Of a stretch of 5,102 nucleotides of DNA, positions 1 to 5,102 are shown piece after piece. Origin of the DNA: Sulfurimonas sp. Its GTDB lineage: Bacteria > Campylobacterota > Campylobacteria > Campylobacterales > Sulfurimonadaceae. Below the pieces are notes generated by a model. The model had not been told where the DNA came from and ran no database searches. It saw nothing but the letters and a program-made list of their open reading frames with translations. Positions within the stretch are counted from its first letter, which is position 1. The number at the start of each line of letters is the position of its first letter. The stretch spans positions 1 through 5,102 of the forward strand of contig DQSP01000081.1 in the NCBI GenBank assembly GCA_015663215.1, in the 5' to 3' direction. The translations under genes were made by a program, and so were the position numbers.

Positions 1-24
1 AAATAGTATAAGTTAGTAAAAAAA

Positions 25-43
25 GTGTCACCAAAGGTGTCAC
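25..43 (-). terminator. Rho-independent terminator-like hairpin reading on the minus strand
   Basis: The arms GTGTCACC and GGTGTCAC pair around a 3-nt AAA loop, giving four pairs next to the loop, one mismatch (28/40) and three more pairs. Positions 18-24 are seven A's, so on the minus strand the hairpin is followed at once by seven T's, the classic intrinsic terminator layout. It lies about 315 nt beyond the stop of the minus-strand sulfatase gene, with nothing better placed in between. It may end that transcript, or belong to a lost gene between them. The plus strand has no T-run after it. Confidence 0.55.
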
Positions 44-79
44 TAATATAGCTATAGAGACCGAAAATACGGGAATAGG

Positions 80-100
80 GCATAACTTATCGTTCACCTA
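80..100 (+). repeat. Left copy of a ~21-bp direct repeat
   Basis: Positions 80-94 read GCATAACTTATCGTT and 95-100 read CACCTA. The same string recurs in the same orientation at 4910-4931, with one substitution (T to C) and one inserted G between the two parts. The two copies bracket about 4.8 kb containing all the genes here. The identity is too long to be chance in a window this size. What the repeat is remains open: the ends of an inserted segment, a dispersed intergenic repeat, or a recombination half-site are all possible. Confidence 0.6.
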
Positions 101-135
101 GCTAATTTCACGGAGTTTTCGGACTCCTTTTAGCT
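100..135 (+). terminator. Two-part hairpin ending in T-run, directly behind the left repeat
   Basis: The inner stem GGAGT (112-116) pairs with ACTCC (123-127) around a TTTCGG loop. An outer perfect pair AGCTAA (100-105) and TTAGCT (130-135) closes the structure over an uneven internal loop. TTTT at 128-131 follows the inner stem, so on the plus strand it could end transcription of a gene lying left of the window. Because it abuts the repeat at 80-100, it could instead be part of a folded recombination or repeat element. Both readings are inference; only the complementarity is seen. Confidence 0.35.
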
Positions 136-217
136 CTGATTTAAAACAAAAATATTCCAAAAAAGTAACTATGAAATCCATATTAAACCAATCATAAAAG
201 AATGTAATGCTACACTT

Positions 218-430
218 TTGCCAATAAAAACAAGGGAAAAAATAATATTAATACTTTCAGCACTATCTTTTATACTTGACTTGATACTAGGCGTTTACGG
301 AAATAAAAAATTTAAATTTTTAATTAACATAAAGTATAGCAAATATATTATTTTTTTAATTATTTACCTGCTATCCCAAGCCCTATATCTTTCATTGGGA
401 AATCTTTATAGGTATTACCATGTTCTCTGA
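218..430 (+). CDS. Doubtful small two-helix membrane protein
   Basis: This is a 70-codon reading frame with a TTG start. It would encode two hydrophobic stretches, roughly residues 9-28 and 43-61, joined by a basic loop rich in Lys. The frame is open upstream back to a TGA at 137-139, but no ATG or GTG lies there and no Shine-Dalgarno stands before the TTG. Its last 71 bases run antisense through the 3' end of the sulfatase gene. AT-rich spacers readily yield Ile/Leu/Lys/Tyr-rich frames, so this may be chance. I recognise no family. It is listed only because most of it lies outside any other gene. Confidence 0.15.
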   Translation: MPIKTREKIILILSALSFILDLILGVYGNKKFKFLINIKYSKYIIFLIIYLLSQALYLSLGNLYRYYHVL

Positions 431-1970
431 TTAGCCCAACTGCTGTACCGATTCCCCATTCAAAATACCTATGTCCTGTACTCGCTTGTTCTTTAGGATC
501 CATGTAAAGATTGTAAATCCAAGGAGCCATTCCTACATTGAGTATGGTTGACTCATCAAGATTAGCCATTGGATGTTTCACATCAAATACTTTCATATGC
601 ACCTTATACTCTTCCCAACGCAATGCCATAAAAGTCTTTTCAGAGTACATAAATACAGCTTCTCTGTTTGACTTACCCTCATCTCCAAGTAAGAAAGAGG
701 TCTGATCTACCCCATCAATATATCTATCAGGTGATATTTGATTCTCAATACCTGCGATAGTAAGGCTTGTATTAAACAAATCCATTAAGTCAAAGAGACC
801 ATCACTCTGTTTCCCAGATTTTATCATACCAGGCCAAGAAGCAATACCAGGAACTCTAACACCACCTTCCCAAGTTGTACCTTTCCCACCTTTAAATGGT
901 TGGTATCCAGAATCTGGCCATAAATCTTCATTGGCTCCATTATCAGATGTAAAAAACACAAAGGTATTCTCATCAATTTTAAGCTCTTTGAGTAAGTTTA
1001 CCAATCTTCCAGTAATGTCATCTACTTCAATCACTGCGTCTTTATAAGGAAATTTCGCAGGACTTTTTCCTTTAAAAGCTTTTGCAGGAAAGTTATCATT
1101 ATGTACTTTAATAAAAGAGTGTACTAGATAAAAAGGTTTATCTTCTTTGACAGCCTTTCGGATAAAACTCTCCGAATACTCTGCTACTTTTTGATCTATC
1201 TCTGCTAGTTCATCGAGTGTCTTAATCTCTTGAACGCTCTCTAATTTACCACCTTTTTTACCAGCAGTAATAGCACGATGGCTAAGTGTATCAAGAACTT
1301 TCATTCGCTCAGGATTATAAACCATATCTGGATATCGTCTCTCCATCATCCCCTGTGTAAATTCACTAGCCACACTTAAGATCCCAAAATACTCATCATA
1401 ACCTACTTGATGAGGCCAATAGCCATCTTGTTCACCTAAATGCCACTTACCTGACAGTGCAGTGATATATCCATTTTTAGATAACATAGCTGCCGCAGTT
1501 ACTTCATCTGCCCATGGATTTACAGTAGGTTGTTCCCCTGTTAAAATTGGACGAGTCAAACCACTTCTTGCAGGAATTCTACCTGTCATGATAGCAGCTC
1601 TTGTAGGAGTACAAGTTGGCTGTGCATAGGTAGAAGTTAAAAGAATTCCATTGTTTGCTAGTGCATCAATATTTGGCGTAGGTGCACCTATCATTGCCCC
1701 ACCACCATAAACTCCAGGATCACCATAACCCATATCATCCACTATCAGTATCAAGATATTTGGTTTTTTACCTGTTCTCTTTTCTAGCTCTTTAAGCTTC
1801 TGTGCAGAGATTTTATTTTGCTCTGCATAAACTCTTGAGGGTTCAAGATACTTTGCCATGTGTACTGCTTTGGTAAATGGAATGTTTTCTTGGGCTATCA
1901 AGCCTTGAGATAGTCCGATACTTAAAAATAAACTTGTTAAAACTACTACACTACTTTTTTTACTTTTCAT
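360..1970 (-). CDS. Secreted Cys-type sulfatase (arylsulfatase family, PF00884)
   Basis: Predicted periplasmic or exported enzyme of 536 residues that hydrolyses sulfate esters. Residues 1-26 form a signal peptide (Lys-rich start, hydrophobic core, likely cleavage near LIA-QE). The sulfatase fold follows. VDDMGYGD (77-84) carries metal ligands D78 and D79. CTPTR (120-124) fits the first sulfatase signature, with C120 the residue converted to formylglycine. GYITALSGKWHLG (167-179) fits the second signature with K175 and H177. H290 is a likely active-site histidine, SDNG supplies metal ligands D343 and N344, and GGKGTTWEGG contains K363. The C-terminal part (NLYMDPKEQ, 487-495) is typical of bacterial arylsulfatases. 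Length and motifs indicate an intact enzyme. The start has an AAGGA ribosome site at 1976-1980, 5 nt before the ATG. It lies 40 nt downstream of the DUF1254 gene, so probably co-transcribed. The exact substrate (aryl, steroid or carbohydrate sulfate) cannot be read from the sequence. No maturase gene is in the window. Confidence 0.95.
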   Translation of the reverse strand: MKSKKSSVVVLTSLFLSIGLSQGLIAQENIPFTKAVHMAKYLEPSRVYAEQNKISAQKLKELEKRTGKKPNILILIVDDMGYGDPGVYGGGAMIGAPTPNIDALANNGILLTSTYAQPTCTPTRAAIMTGRIPARSGLTRPILTGEQPTVNPWADEVTAAAMLSKNGYITALSGKWHLGEQDGYWPHQVGYDEYFGILSVASEFTQGMMERRYPDMVYNPERMKVLDTLSHRAITAGKKGGKLESVQEIKTLDELAEIDQKVAEYSESFIRKAVKEDKPFYLVHSFIKVHNDNFPAKAFKGKSPAKFPYKDAVIEVDDITGRLVNLLKELKIDENTFVFFTSDNGANEDLWPDSGYQPFKGGKGTTWEGGVRVPGIASWPGMIKSGKQSDGLFDLMDLFNTSLTIAGIENQISPDRYIDGVDQTSFLLGDEGKSNREAVFMYSEKTFMALRWEEYKVHMKVFDVKHPMANLDESTILNVGMAPWIYNLYMDPKEQASTGHRYFEWGIGTAVGLIREHGNTYKDFPMKDIGLGIAGK

Positions 1971-2010
1971 TATGATCCTTCGTATTTAAATTTTTTATCT
2001 ATTTATATGT

Positions 2011-3036
2011 CTAGTTTACTTTACTCGGAATGGGCATCTTATATTCACCGTTCACTATACTTTCTACCGGACGATAAATACGCATACCTAGATACCAGTT
2101 ATCGCTTGGTGTATTTAGGTGATTTCTGACATCTCCACATTTATTTTTAGGGCCATAATATATAGTGAATGTTCCATCTGCATCATACTTAAGTGTTTTA
2201 TTGTTCAGGTTTGAATCTTCACTTTTAATATATTTATCATCTCCATACATAGTAAACGAGAAAAAGCCTCCTTTTTTAAACTCTGGGGTGCTATATTTTG
2301 CCTTGTAGCACTCATCTTTTTTAAGACCAAAATCTCTATATATGTAAACGGCATGCTCTGGGGGAAGCAGTCCAAGTGCAACAGAAACTCCAAGTTTTTG
2401 TAGTGCAGGGTCGATGGTACCTTTGGCACCCGATGTTTTATTGAGATTTGGAAGCTTTGCGGCTTCTTTTTGGTATGCTTCTTGTAGCACACTTAAACTT
2501 TTGCTATCCCAGTGACGAGGCGAATATTCCTTAAGCGTTACTCCTTGTGCAGCAGTTATTTTAATTTTATCTTGAAGAGCATTTACATATTTGCCATCTT
2601 CTTTACTGCTTGCATCTATTTGCGTACGAACAACAATGGCAGCAAATTCAGTATGTGACTTTATCTCAAATGTTCCAGGGGCATAAAACACTTGATCAAT
2701 ATGATGGTCACTTTGTAATATCATTGCGGATTGGTAGCGATTGTCTTTTGATTTTGGAAGTGTAATGGTCGTGCCATTGGGAACATGAAAAATCCCAAAT
2801 GAATATACAGTATCTCTATTCATTGTAACTGCAGGTTGTTTATCTAGCGGTATCACAGAGCGATCATGACGAAATTTATTTACTCCTGATTCTGTACTTA
2901 CGCTAGCAAAACTTATATCTACTGCTGCTTCAACATAGTTGTTAGAGGTTACAGAAATGGGTTCACTTGCCACAGAGGGTAATAGTATAAAACTACTCAG
3001 TAACACAGCTTGTATGGACTTTTTAAGAAGTATCAT
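2011..3036 (-). CDS. Secreted DUF1254/DUF1214 domain protein
   Basis: Protein of 341 residues with a signal peptide (Lys5-Lys6, hydrophobic core 10-22, likely cleavage VAS-EP after residue 24), so periplasmic or exported. The N-terminal half matches the DUF1254 pattern, with the hallmark MNRDTVYS at 72-79, followed by a beta-rich stretch. The C-terminal half looks like DUF1214: FFSFTMYGDDKYI (258-270), TIYYGP (291-296) and NWYLGMRIYRP (313-323). Cys243 and Cys300 could form a disulfide. Proteins of this kind are widespread but have no established biochemical role that I can state. The ATG at 3034-3036 has an AAAGGA ribosome site at 3044-3049. This is the first gene of the minus-strand unit, with the sulfatase 40 nt after its TAG stop and no terminator between. 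Divergent expression from the AraC-type gene suggests control by that protein. Family assignment is firm; function is unknown. Confidence 0.9.
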   Translation of the reverse strand: MILLKKSIQAVLLSSFILLPSVASEPISVTSNNYVEAAVDISFASVSTESGVNKFRHDRSVIPLDKQPAVTMNRDTVYSFGIFHVPNGTTITLPKSKDNRYQSAMILQSDHHIDQVFYAPGTFEIKSHTEFAAIVVRTQIDASSKEDGKYVNALQDKIKITAAQGVTLKEYSPRHWDSKSLSVLQEAYQKEAAKLPNLNKTSGAKGTIDPALQKLGVSVALGLLPPEHAVYIYRDFGLKKDECYKAKYSTPEFKKGGFFSFTMYGDDKYIKSEDSNLNNKTLKYDADGTFTIYYGPKNKCGDVRNHLNTPSDNWYLGMRIYRPVESIVNGEYKMPIPSKVN

Positions 3037-3058
3037 TAGGGATTCCTTTAGTTAAATA

Positions 3059-3064
3059 ATTATA
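3059..3064 (-). promoter_or_regulatory. Predicted -10 box of the DUF1254-sulfatase unit
   Basis: On the minus strand this reads TATAAT. It would place the transcript start near 3052, giving a leader of about 16 nt that contains the AAAGGA ribosome site. No good -35 box stands at 16-18 nt; the closest match (TTCAAT, 3079-3084) is only 14 nt away. A weak -35 fits a promoter that needs an activator, such as the divergent AraC-type protein. That last step is inference. Confidence 0.4.
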
Positions 3065-3100
3065 AGCTAACCACTATAATTGAATTTAATGATTAAGTCT

Positions 3101-3115
3101 TGTAGAATTCCGACA
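3101..3115. promoter_or_regulatory. Possible operator overlapping the regulator's -35 region
   Basis: TGTAGAATTCCGACA is an imperfect dyad: a perfect GAATTC core (3105-3110) flanked by TGT on the left and ACA on the right, with uneven 1-nt and 2-nt spacers. It covers the predicted -35 of the AraC-type gene and lies about 37 bp from the -10 of the divergent unit, a position suited to autoregulation or shared control. AraC-type proteins often prefer direct repeats, so this is only a candidate. Confidence 0.2.
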
Positions 3116-3137
3116 TTTTATTAAAATAGAGTATAAT
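3110..3137 (+). promoter_or_regulatory. Predicted sigma70-type promoter of the AraC-type gene
   Basis: The -10 TATAAT at 3132-3137 is a perfect consensus. The -35 candidate CCGACA at 3110-3115 matches four of six consensus bases with a 16-nt spacer. Transcription would start about 3143-3145, on the ATG at 3144. A second TATAAT at 3075-3080 could give a longer leader of about 55 nt but has no convincing -35 box. Confidence 0.5.
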
Positions 3138-3143
3138 TTTTAG

Positions 3144-4097
3144 ATGAAAAATATTAAAGAACCTGCCCCTCCACCTATGAAAAAGCAAAGATTCACTTGC
3201 TTTGATAGTGACCAACTAAATGAAGTTGTCAAAGGAGCATCCATTGAACTGCAACAGATGGACAGTGGCTCTTTTCAAGCCGATTTGTTTAATGTATCTT
3301 TAGGAAATGGGACTTTAGATATCGGTCAATACAGTCGTTCTGTCTTAAGTGAGGGGACTTTTTCTCCAGAACTCATGACTTTTGGTTTCTTACTCGATGC
3401 AAAAGGCGAGGGAAGAATGAATGGTTCTTTGGTAAAGGAGTATGATATGTCACTGAGTGATGAGGGATCACCATTAGAACATTATCTTACTCCTGACACT
3501 CTTTGGTCATCATTTCAATTCAAACGTGAGGATTTACTCAAAACAGGTATTGATTTGAATGCACACAGTACGACTGTTTATTACTTTAACAAAAAAATGC
3601 AACAAAACCTATCTTTAAAGCTTGGTAAAATTTTTACCTACTTGAAAGATACTGATCTATCTCAAACTTCTTCCGTAAGCACAATGATGATGTATAATCA
3701 TATGTTGACTACCTACGCTTATGCTATCAGTCATGCTCATTCCTGCACTCCGCTTAAACGCAGTGAATCAGCACTTCTTGCTAAAAAAATATACTATTAT
3801 CTACAAGACCATGCCAATGCACCTATTCAGATGATTGAACTCACCGCACTTATAGGGAAAGGCGAACGAACAGTTGAGAGACTCTTCAAAAAGTACTTTG
3901 GTGTTCCGCCCTATACCTATCTCAAACTTCATCGACTTCATCTTATCCGCAAACGCCTCATACAAAAAGATTTATCTTTCATTAACATTACACATCTTGC
4001 AATGGAGCATGGTTTTATGGAAATAGGGTATTTTGGGCGTGAGTATAAGAAGACTTTTGGTGAGACACCATCGCAGACTCTCAAAAAGAGTCTTTGA
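3144..4097 (+). CDS. AraC/XylS-family transcriptional regulator
   Basis: A 317-residue cytoplasmic DNA-binding protein. Residues ~15-200 form an N-terminal sensing or dimerisation region that begins FTCFDSDQLNEVVKG and looks like the beta-rich N-terminus of EutR-like AraC regulators. The C-terminal ~105 residues carry the two helix-turn-helix motifs of the AraC domain. The first is around MIELTALIGKGERTVERLFK (230-249). The second runs NITHLAMEHG...YFGREYKKTFGETPS (281-310), with the usual GF/YFGR/F/F-G-PS landmarks. The length is normal and the gene looks intact. No Shine-Dalgarno precedes the ATG at 3144, and a perfect -10 box ends only 6 nt before it, so the message may be leaderless. Met12 (3177) is a less likely alternative start and also lacks a ribosome site. 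Placement head-to-head with the DUF1254-sulfatase unit suggests it regulates that unit, probably in response to the substrate or a product. The ligand is unknown. Confidence 0.93.
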   Translation: MKNIKEPAPPPMKKQRFTCFDSDQLNEVVKGASIELQQMDSGSFQADLFNVSLGNGTLDIGQYSRSVLSEGTFSPELMTFGFLLDAKGEGRMNGSLVKEYDMSLSDEGSPLEHYLTPDTLWSSFQFKREDLLKTGIDLNAHSTTVYYFNKKMQQNLSLKLGKIFTYLKDTDLSQTSSVSTMMMYNHMLTTYAYAISHAHSCTPLKRSESALLAKKIYYYLQDHANAPIQMIELTALIGKGERTVERLFKKYFGVPPYTYLKLHRLHLIRKRLIQKDLSFINITHLAMEHGFMEIGYFGREYKKTFGETPSQTLKKSL

Positions 4098-4115
4098 GAG
4101 ATAGTATTTTAAAGT

Positions 4116-4232
4116 TTATAGCGAGAACTGGTAGTTAAACTCTATACAATGGTCGCCATCTGTAAGGTCAACATACAAATTACACAATCTTCCAAAGGAA
4201 AGATCCTTTGAAAAACATTTAAAATTTAAAAT
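4116..4232 (-). pseudogene. Possible gene-end remnant, unrecognised
   Basis: On the minus strand, between stops at 4233-4235 and 4116-4118, a 38-codon frame reads with protein-like composition. Its end is GRLCNLYVDLTDGDHC followed by IEFNYQFSL. There is no ATG and no ribosome site. It begins at the very end of the beta-barrel remnant, in a different frame. The polar/hydrophobic alternation of the last residues resembles an outer-membrane strand. An open frame of this size can arise by chance, so treat it as a hint of decayed coding sequence. Confidence 0.2.
4193..4210. terminator. Weak hairpin between convergent coding regions
   Basis: CAAAGGA (4193-4199) pairs perfectly with TCCTTTG (4204-4210) around an AAGA loop. 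It lies between the end of the AraC-type gene and the stop of the barrel remnant, where a two-way terminator would be expected. Neither strand has a proper T-run after it: the plus strand continues AAAAA, the minus strand GAAG. Its activity as a terminator is therefore doubtful. Confidence 0.3.
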
Positions 4233-4512
4233 TTAAACCAATAATAGGACCATACGTTGTGACATCATATGCAAAGTATCCTTTTTGTCCTTCTGTACCA
4301 CTCTCATAGTCAGCCCAAAGTGCTTTATACTGGATATTTAAATCTAAAAGATCAGAGATAATATATTTCACACCAACTGTACCACTTAGAGAAATATCAG
4401 AACCAAGACCACCTACAGTTGCAGTAGTACTAAATTTCCAACTATCGTTAAAGAGAAGTGATATTTCTTGGTCTTGGTAGTGTAGTTTGCTTGAAATATC
4501 TTTGCTTCTTGC
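4219..4512 (-). pseudogene. C-terminal remnant of an outer-membrane beta-barrel protein
   Basis: A 97-codon frame runs from an in-frame TAG at 4513-4515 to the TAA at 4219-4221. The protein reads NDSWKFSTTATVGGLGSDIS (22-41), then YKALWADYESGTEGQKGYFA (62-81) and YDVTTYGPIIGLNFKF (82-97). This is the usual last-strands pattern of a family of small bacterial outer-membrane barrels (W-x-GGLG-SD, DYESGT-G-YFAYD-T-GP, final aromatic F), and the terminal Phe fits recognition by the BAM complex. Signal peptide, start codon and the first strands are all missing. Beyond 4513 the DNA is unrelated, mobile-element-like sequence, so the gene was probably cut there by insertion or rearrangement. The homologous part seems to start about residue 20; residues before it may already be foreign. 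It may once have been an outer-membrane partner of the sulfatase locus, which is inference from position only. Confidence 0.7.
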
Positions 4513-4634
4513 CTAATTTGATTGAGTTTTAGAGGATTTACTGGAGAATGGGATTTCTATTTCGTGATTTGGGTTAAATTGGGCAATGAAATCATAGCAG
4601 CAACTGGGTTGAGTTAAAGGGGACAGGCTACTTT
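4513..4634. mobile_element. Probable REP/RAYT-type mobile-element debris
   Basis: The stretch ends with AAAGGGGACAGGCTACTTT (4616-4634). I recognise the core GGGGACAGGCTAC as a string often found around REP-associated tyrosine transposase genes in Proteobacteria. That is recall, not a search. On the minus strand, positions 4632-4516 are open for 39 codons ending at the TAG at 4513-4515, without a recognisable domain or start. The barrel gene's homology stops at the left edge of this segment and an orphan ORF begins at its right edge, as expected for an insertion or deletion scar. No transposase gene is present. Confidence 0.35.
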
Positions 4635-4635
4635 A

Positions 4636-4782
4636 ATGCCAACTCCTGCTATAATAAATCAAAATGAGTTGGATATTGGATTTGAAGGAATTTCTCATCC
4701 AATAATGGAGCTCGTAGAGTATGATGAATTAAAGGATTATCTGTTATCTGAATTGCATGCTGTTGATACGCAAGGAAGATAG
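4636..4782 (+). CDS. Orphan 48-codon ORF, possibly a gene fragment
   Basis: Starts at ATG 4636 and ends at TAG 4780. It would encode an acidic 48-residue peptide, MPTPAIINQNELDIGFEG then SHPIMELVEYDELKDYLLSE and a short polar tail. Composition is protein-like, without the Lys/Ile/Asn bias of spacer DNA here, and EYDELKDYLLSEL could form an amphipathic helix. No Shine-Dalgarno precedes it, because the upstream bases belong to the GGGGACAGGCTAC string of the mobile debris. It is therefore probably the 3' end of a gene whose start was lost. I recognise no family. Confidence 0.3.
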   Translation: MPTPAIINQNELDIGFEGISHPIMELVEYDELKDYLLSELHAVDTQGR

Positions 4783-4785
4783 AAT

Positions 4786-4832
4786 TATATGCTACCAATA
4801 AGTGTCATTATTGTATTGATAGGTAGCACATA
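4786..4832. repeat. Imperfect 47-bp inverted repeat (hairpin)
   Basis: Arms TGCTACC (4790-4796) and GGTAGCA (4822-4828) are perfectly complementary. Pairing continues outward for three more bases after one mismatch (4786-4788 with 4830-4832). The 25-nt loop could form a few more A-T pairs. There is no T-run next to it, so it is not a standard terminator. It starts 4 nt after the stop of the orphan ORF. Confidence 0.4.
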
Positions 4833-4854
4833 TATGGGTAGGGAATAACTCATA

Positions 4855-4876
4855 AGTGTATAAAGAGTGTATAAAG
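4855..4876 (+). repeat. Tandem 11-bp repeat, two perfect units
   Basis: AGTGTATAAAG occurs twice with no gap (4855-4865 and 4866-4876). The length of one helical turn would suit a protein bound on one face of the DNA, but with only two units slippage during replication is an equal explanation. Confidence 0.5.
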
Positions 4877-4909
4877 TGGTAATCTATGCATCGTATATAG
4901 GTGAAGTAA

Positions 4910-4931
4910 GCACAACTTATCGTTGCACCTA
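4910..4931 (+). repeat. Right copy of the ~21-bp direct repeat
   Basis: Reads GCACAACTTATCGTT (4910-4924), G (4925), CACCTA (4926-4931). It matches the left copy at 80-100 except for one substitution and the extra G. TAGGTG at 4898-4903 forms an inverted repeat with CACCTA at 4926-4931, so this copy, unlike the left one, sits in a possible hairpin. CAAC/GTTG (4913-4916 and 4922-4925) can also pair inside it. Confidence 0.6.
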
Positions 4932-5102
4932 ATATCTTAGTATGAAATCATATAACTTCGACAAAATACGCTCTCATCGCCTATACAAGGCTATATCCCC
5001 ATATTTACCATTAAGTCGTATATTATAATAATTGATAGATTTTATATCTAAAGGTTTATAGTTAATTTTAAAAAGTGACTTAATTAAAAATAAAAAAGTA
5101 AT

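Larger units (their letters stand above)
4783..5102. other. Gene-free AT-rich stretch with repeats and hairpins
   Basis: I see no credible coding sequence on either strand in these 320 bases. The stretch contains the hairpin at 4786-4832, the 11-bp tandem repeat at 4855-4876 and the right copy of the 21-bp repeat at 4910-4931, each listed separately. From about 5020 the DNA becomes very AT-rich (runs of A and TTAATTAAAAATAAAAAA), which may be promoter or spacer DNA for a gene beyond the window. Confidence 0.5.

Noticed and set aside
80..135. Integron attC site formed by the left repeat plus hairpin
   Set aside because: The left half superficially fits (GCATAAC, 5-nt spacer, GTTCACC), but no complementary L'/R' half with a GTTRRRY end follows, and the right copy lacks it too. 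No integrase gene is seen.
171..197. ATG-started mini ORF in the left spacer
   Set aside because: It reaches a stop after eight codons and has no ribosome site.
306..321. 16-bp perfect palindrome of A and T only, just after the sulfatase stop
   Set aside because: A stem without any G or C pairs would be too unstable for a terminator, and such palindromes are common in very AT-rich spacers.
2205..2492. 95-codon minus-strand reading frame
   Set aside because: It lies wholly inside the DUF1254/DUF1214 gene in another frame, has a biased composition and no family resemblance; it is a shadow of the real gene.
4113..4141. Inverted repeat AGTTTA/TAAACT just after the AraC-type gene
   Set aside because: Only six AT-dominated pairs with a 17-nt loop and no T-run; too weak to call a terminator.
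1..5102. CRISPR array, tRNA or rRNA genes
   Set aside because: No regularly spaced repeats, no cloverleaf-forming segments and no recognisable rRNA sequence were seen on either strand.

Overview
The window is AT-rich DNA from a Gram-negative bacterium. Signal peptides, a truncated gene for an outer-membrane beta-barrel, AT-rich spacers and sigma70-like TATAAT boxes point to a two-membrane bacterium. A marine or sediment Campylobacterota (Sulfurimonas/Sulfurovum/Arcobacter-like) is my best guess, made from base composition and protein style only; no marker gene proves it.

Layout. Positions 1-359 hold no convincing gene: a minus-strand terminator-like hairpin, one copy of a ~21-bp repeat with a hairpin directly behind it, and a doubtful small membrane-protein ORF. 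Positions 360-3036 are a two-gene minus-strand unit. A secreted DUF1254/DUF1214 protein is transcribed first, and 40 nt further on comes a secreted Cys-type sulfatase with its active-site motifs intact. A 107-bp divergent promoter region (3037-3143) separates this unit from a plus-strand AraC/XylS-type regulator (3144-4097). Positions 4098-5102 contain no intact gene. They hold the last ~97 codons of an outer-membrane beta-barrel gene on the minus strand, cut off at 4513 and abutting what looks like mobile-element (REP/RAYT-type) debris, a 48-codon orphan ORF, a long imperfect hairpin, an 11-bp tandem repeat, and a second copy of the ~21-bp repeat.

How the parts may work together (inference). 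The AraC-type protein probably controls the divergent DUF1254-sulfatase unit, and a sulfated organic compound is a reasonable inducer and substrate. The sulfatase would remove sulfate in the periplasm. The role of the DUF1254/DUF1214 protein is unknown. The barrel may once have been the outer-membrane part of the same locus. No formylglycine-generating enzyme, sulfate transporter or downstream catabolic gene lies in the window, so the module depends on genes elsewhere.

The ~4.8 kb block is bracketed by two near-identical direct repeats and holds gene wreckage on its right side. This is what an acquired or rearranged accessory segment would look like. I do not see a clearly new multi-gene system. 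The repeat pair and the broken barrel gene are the observations most worth following up.
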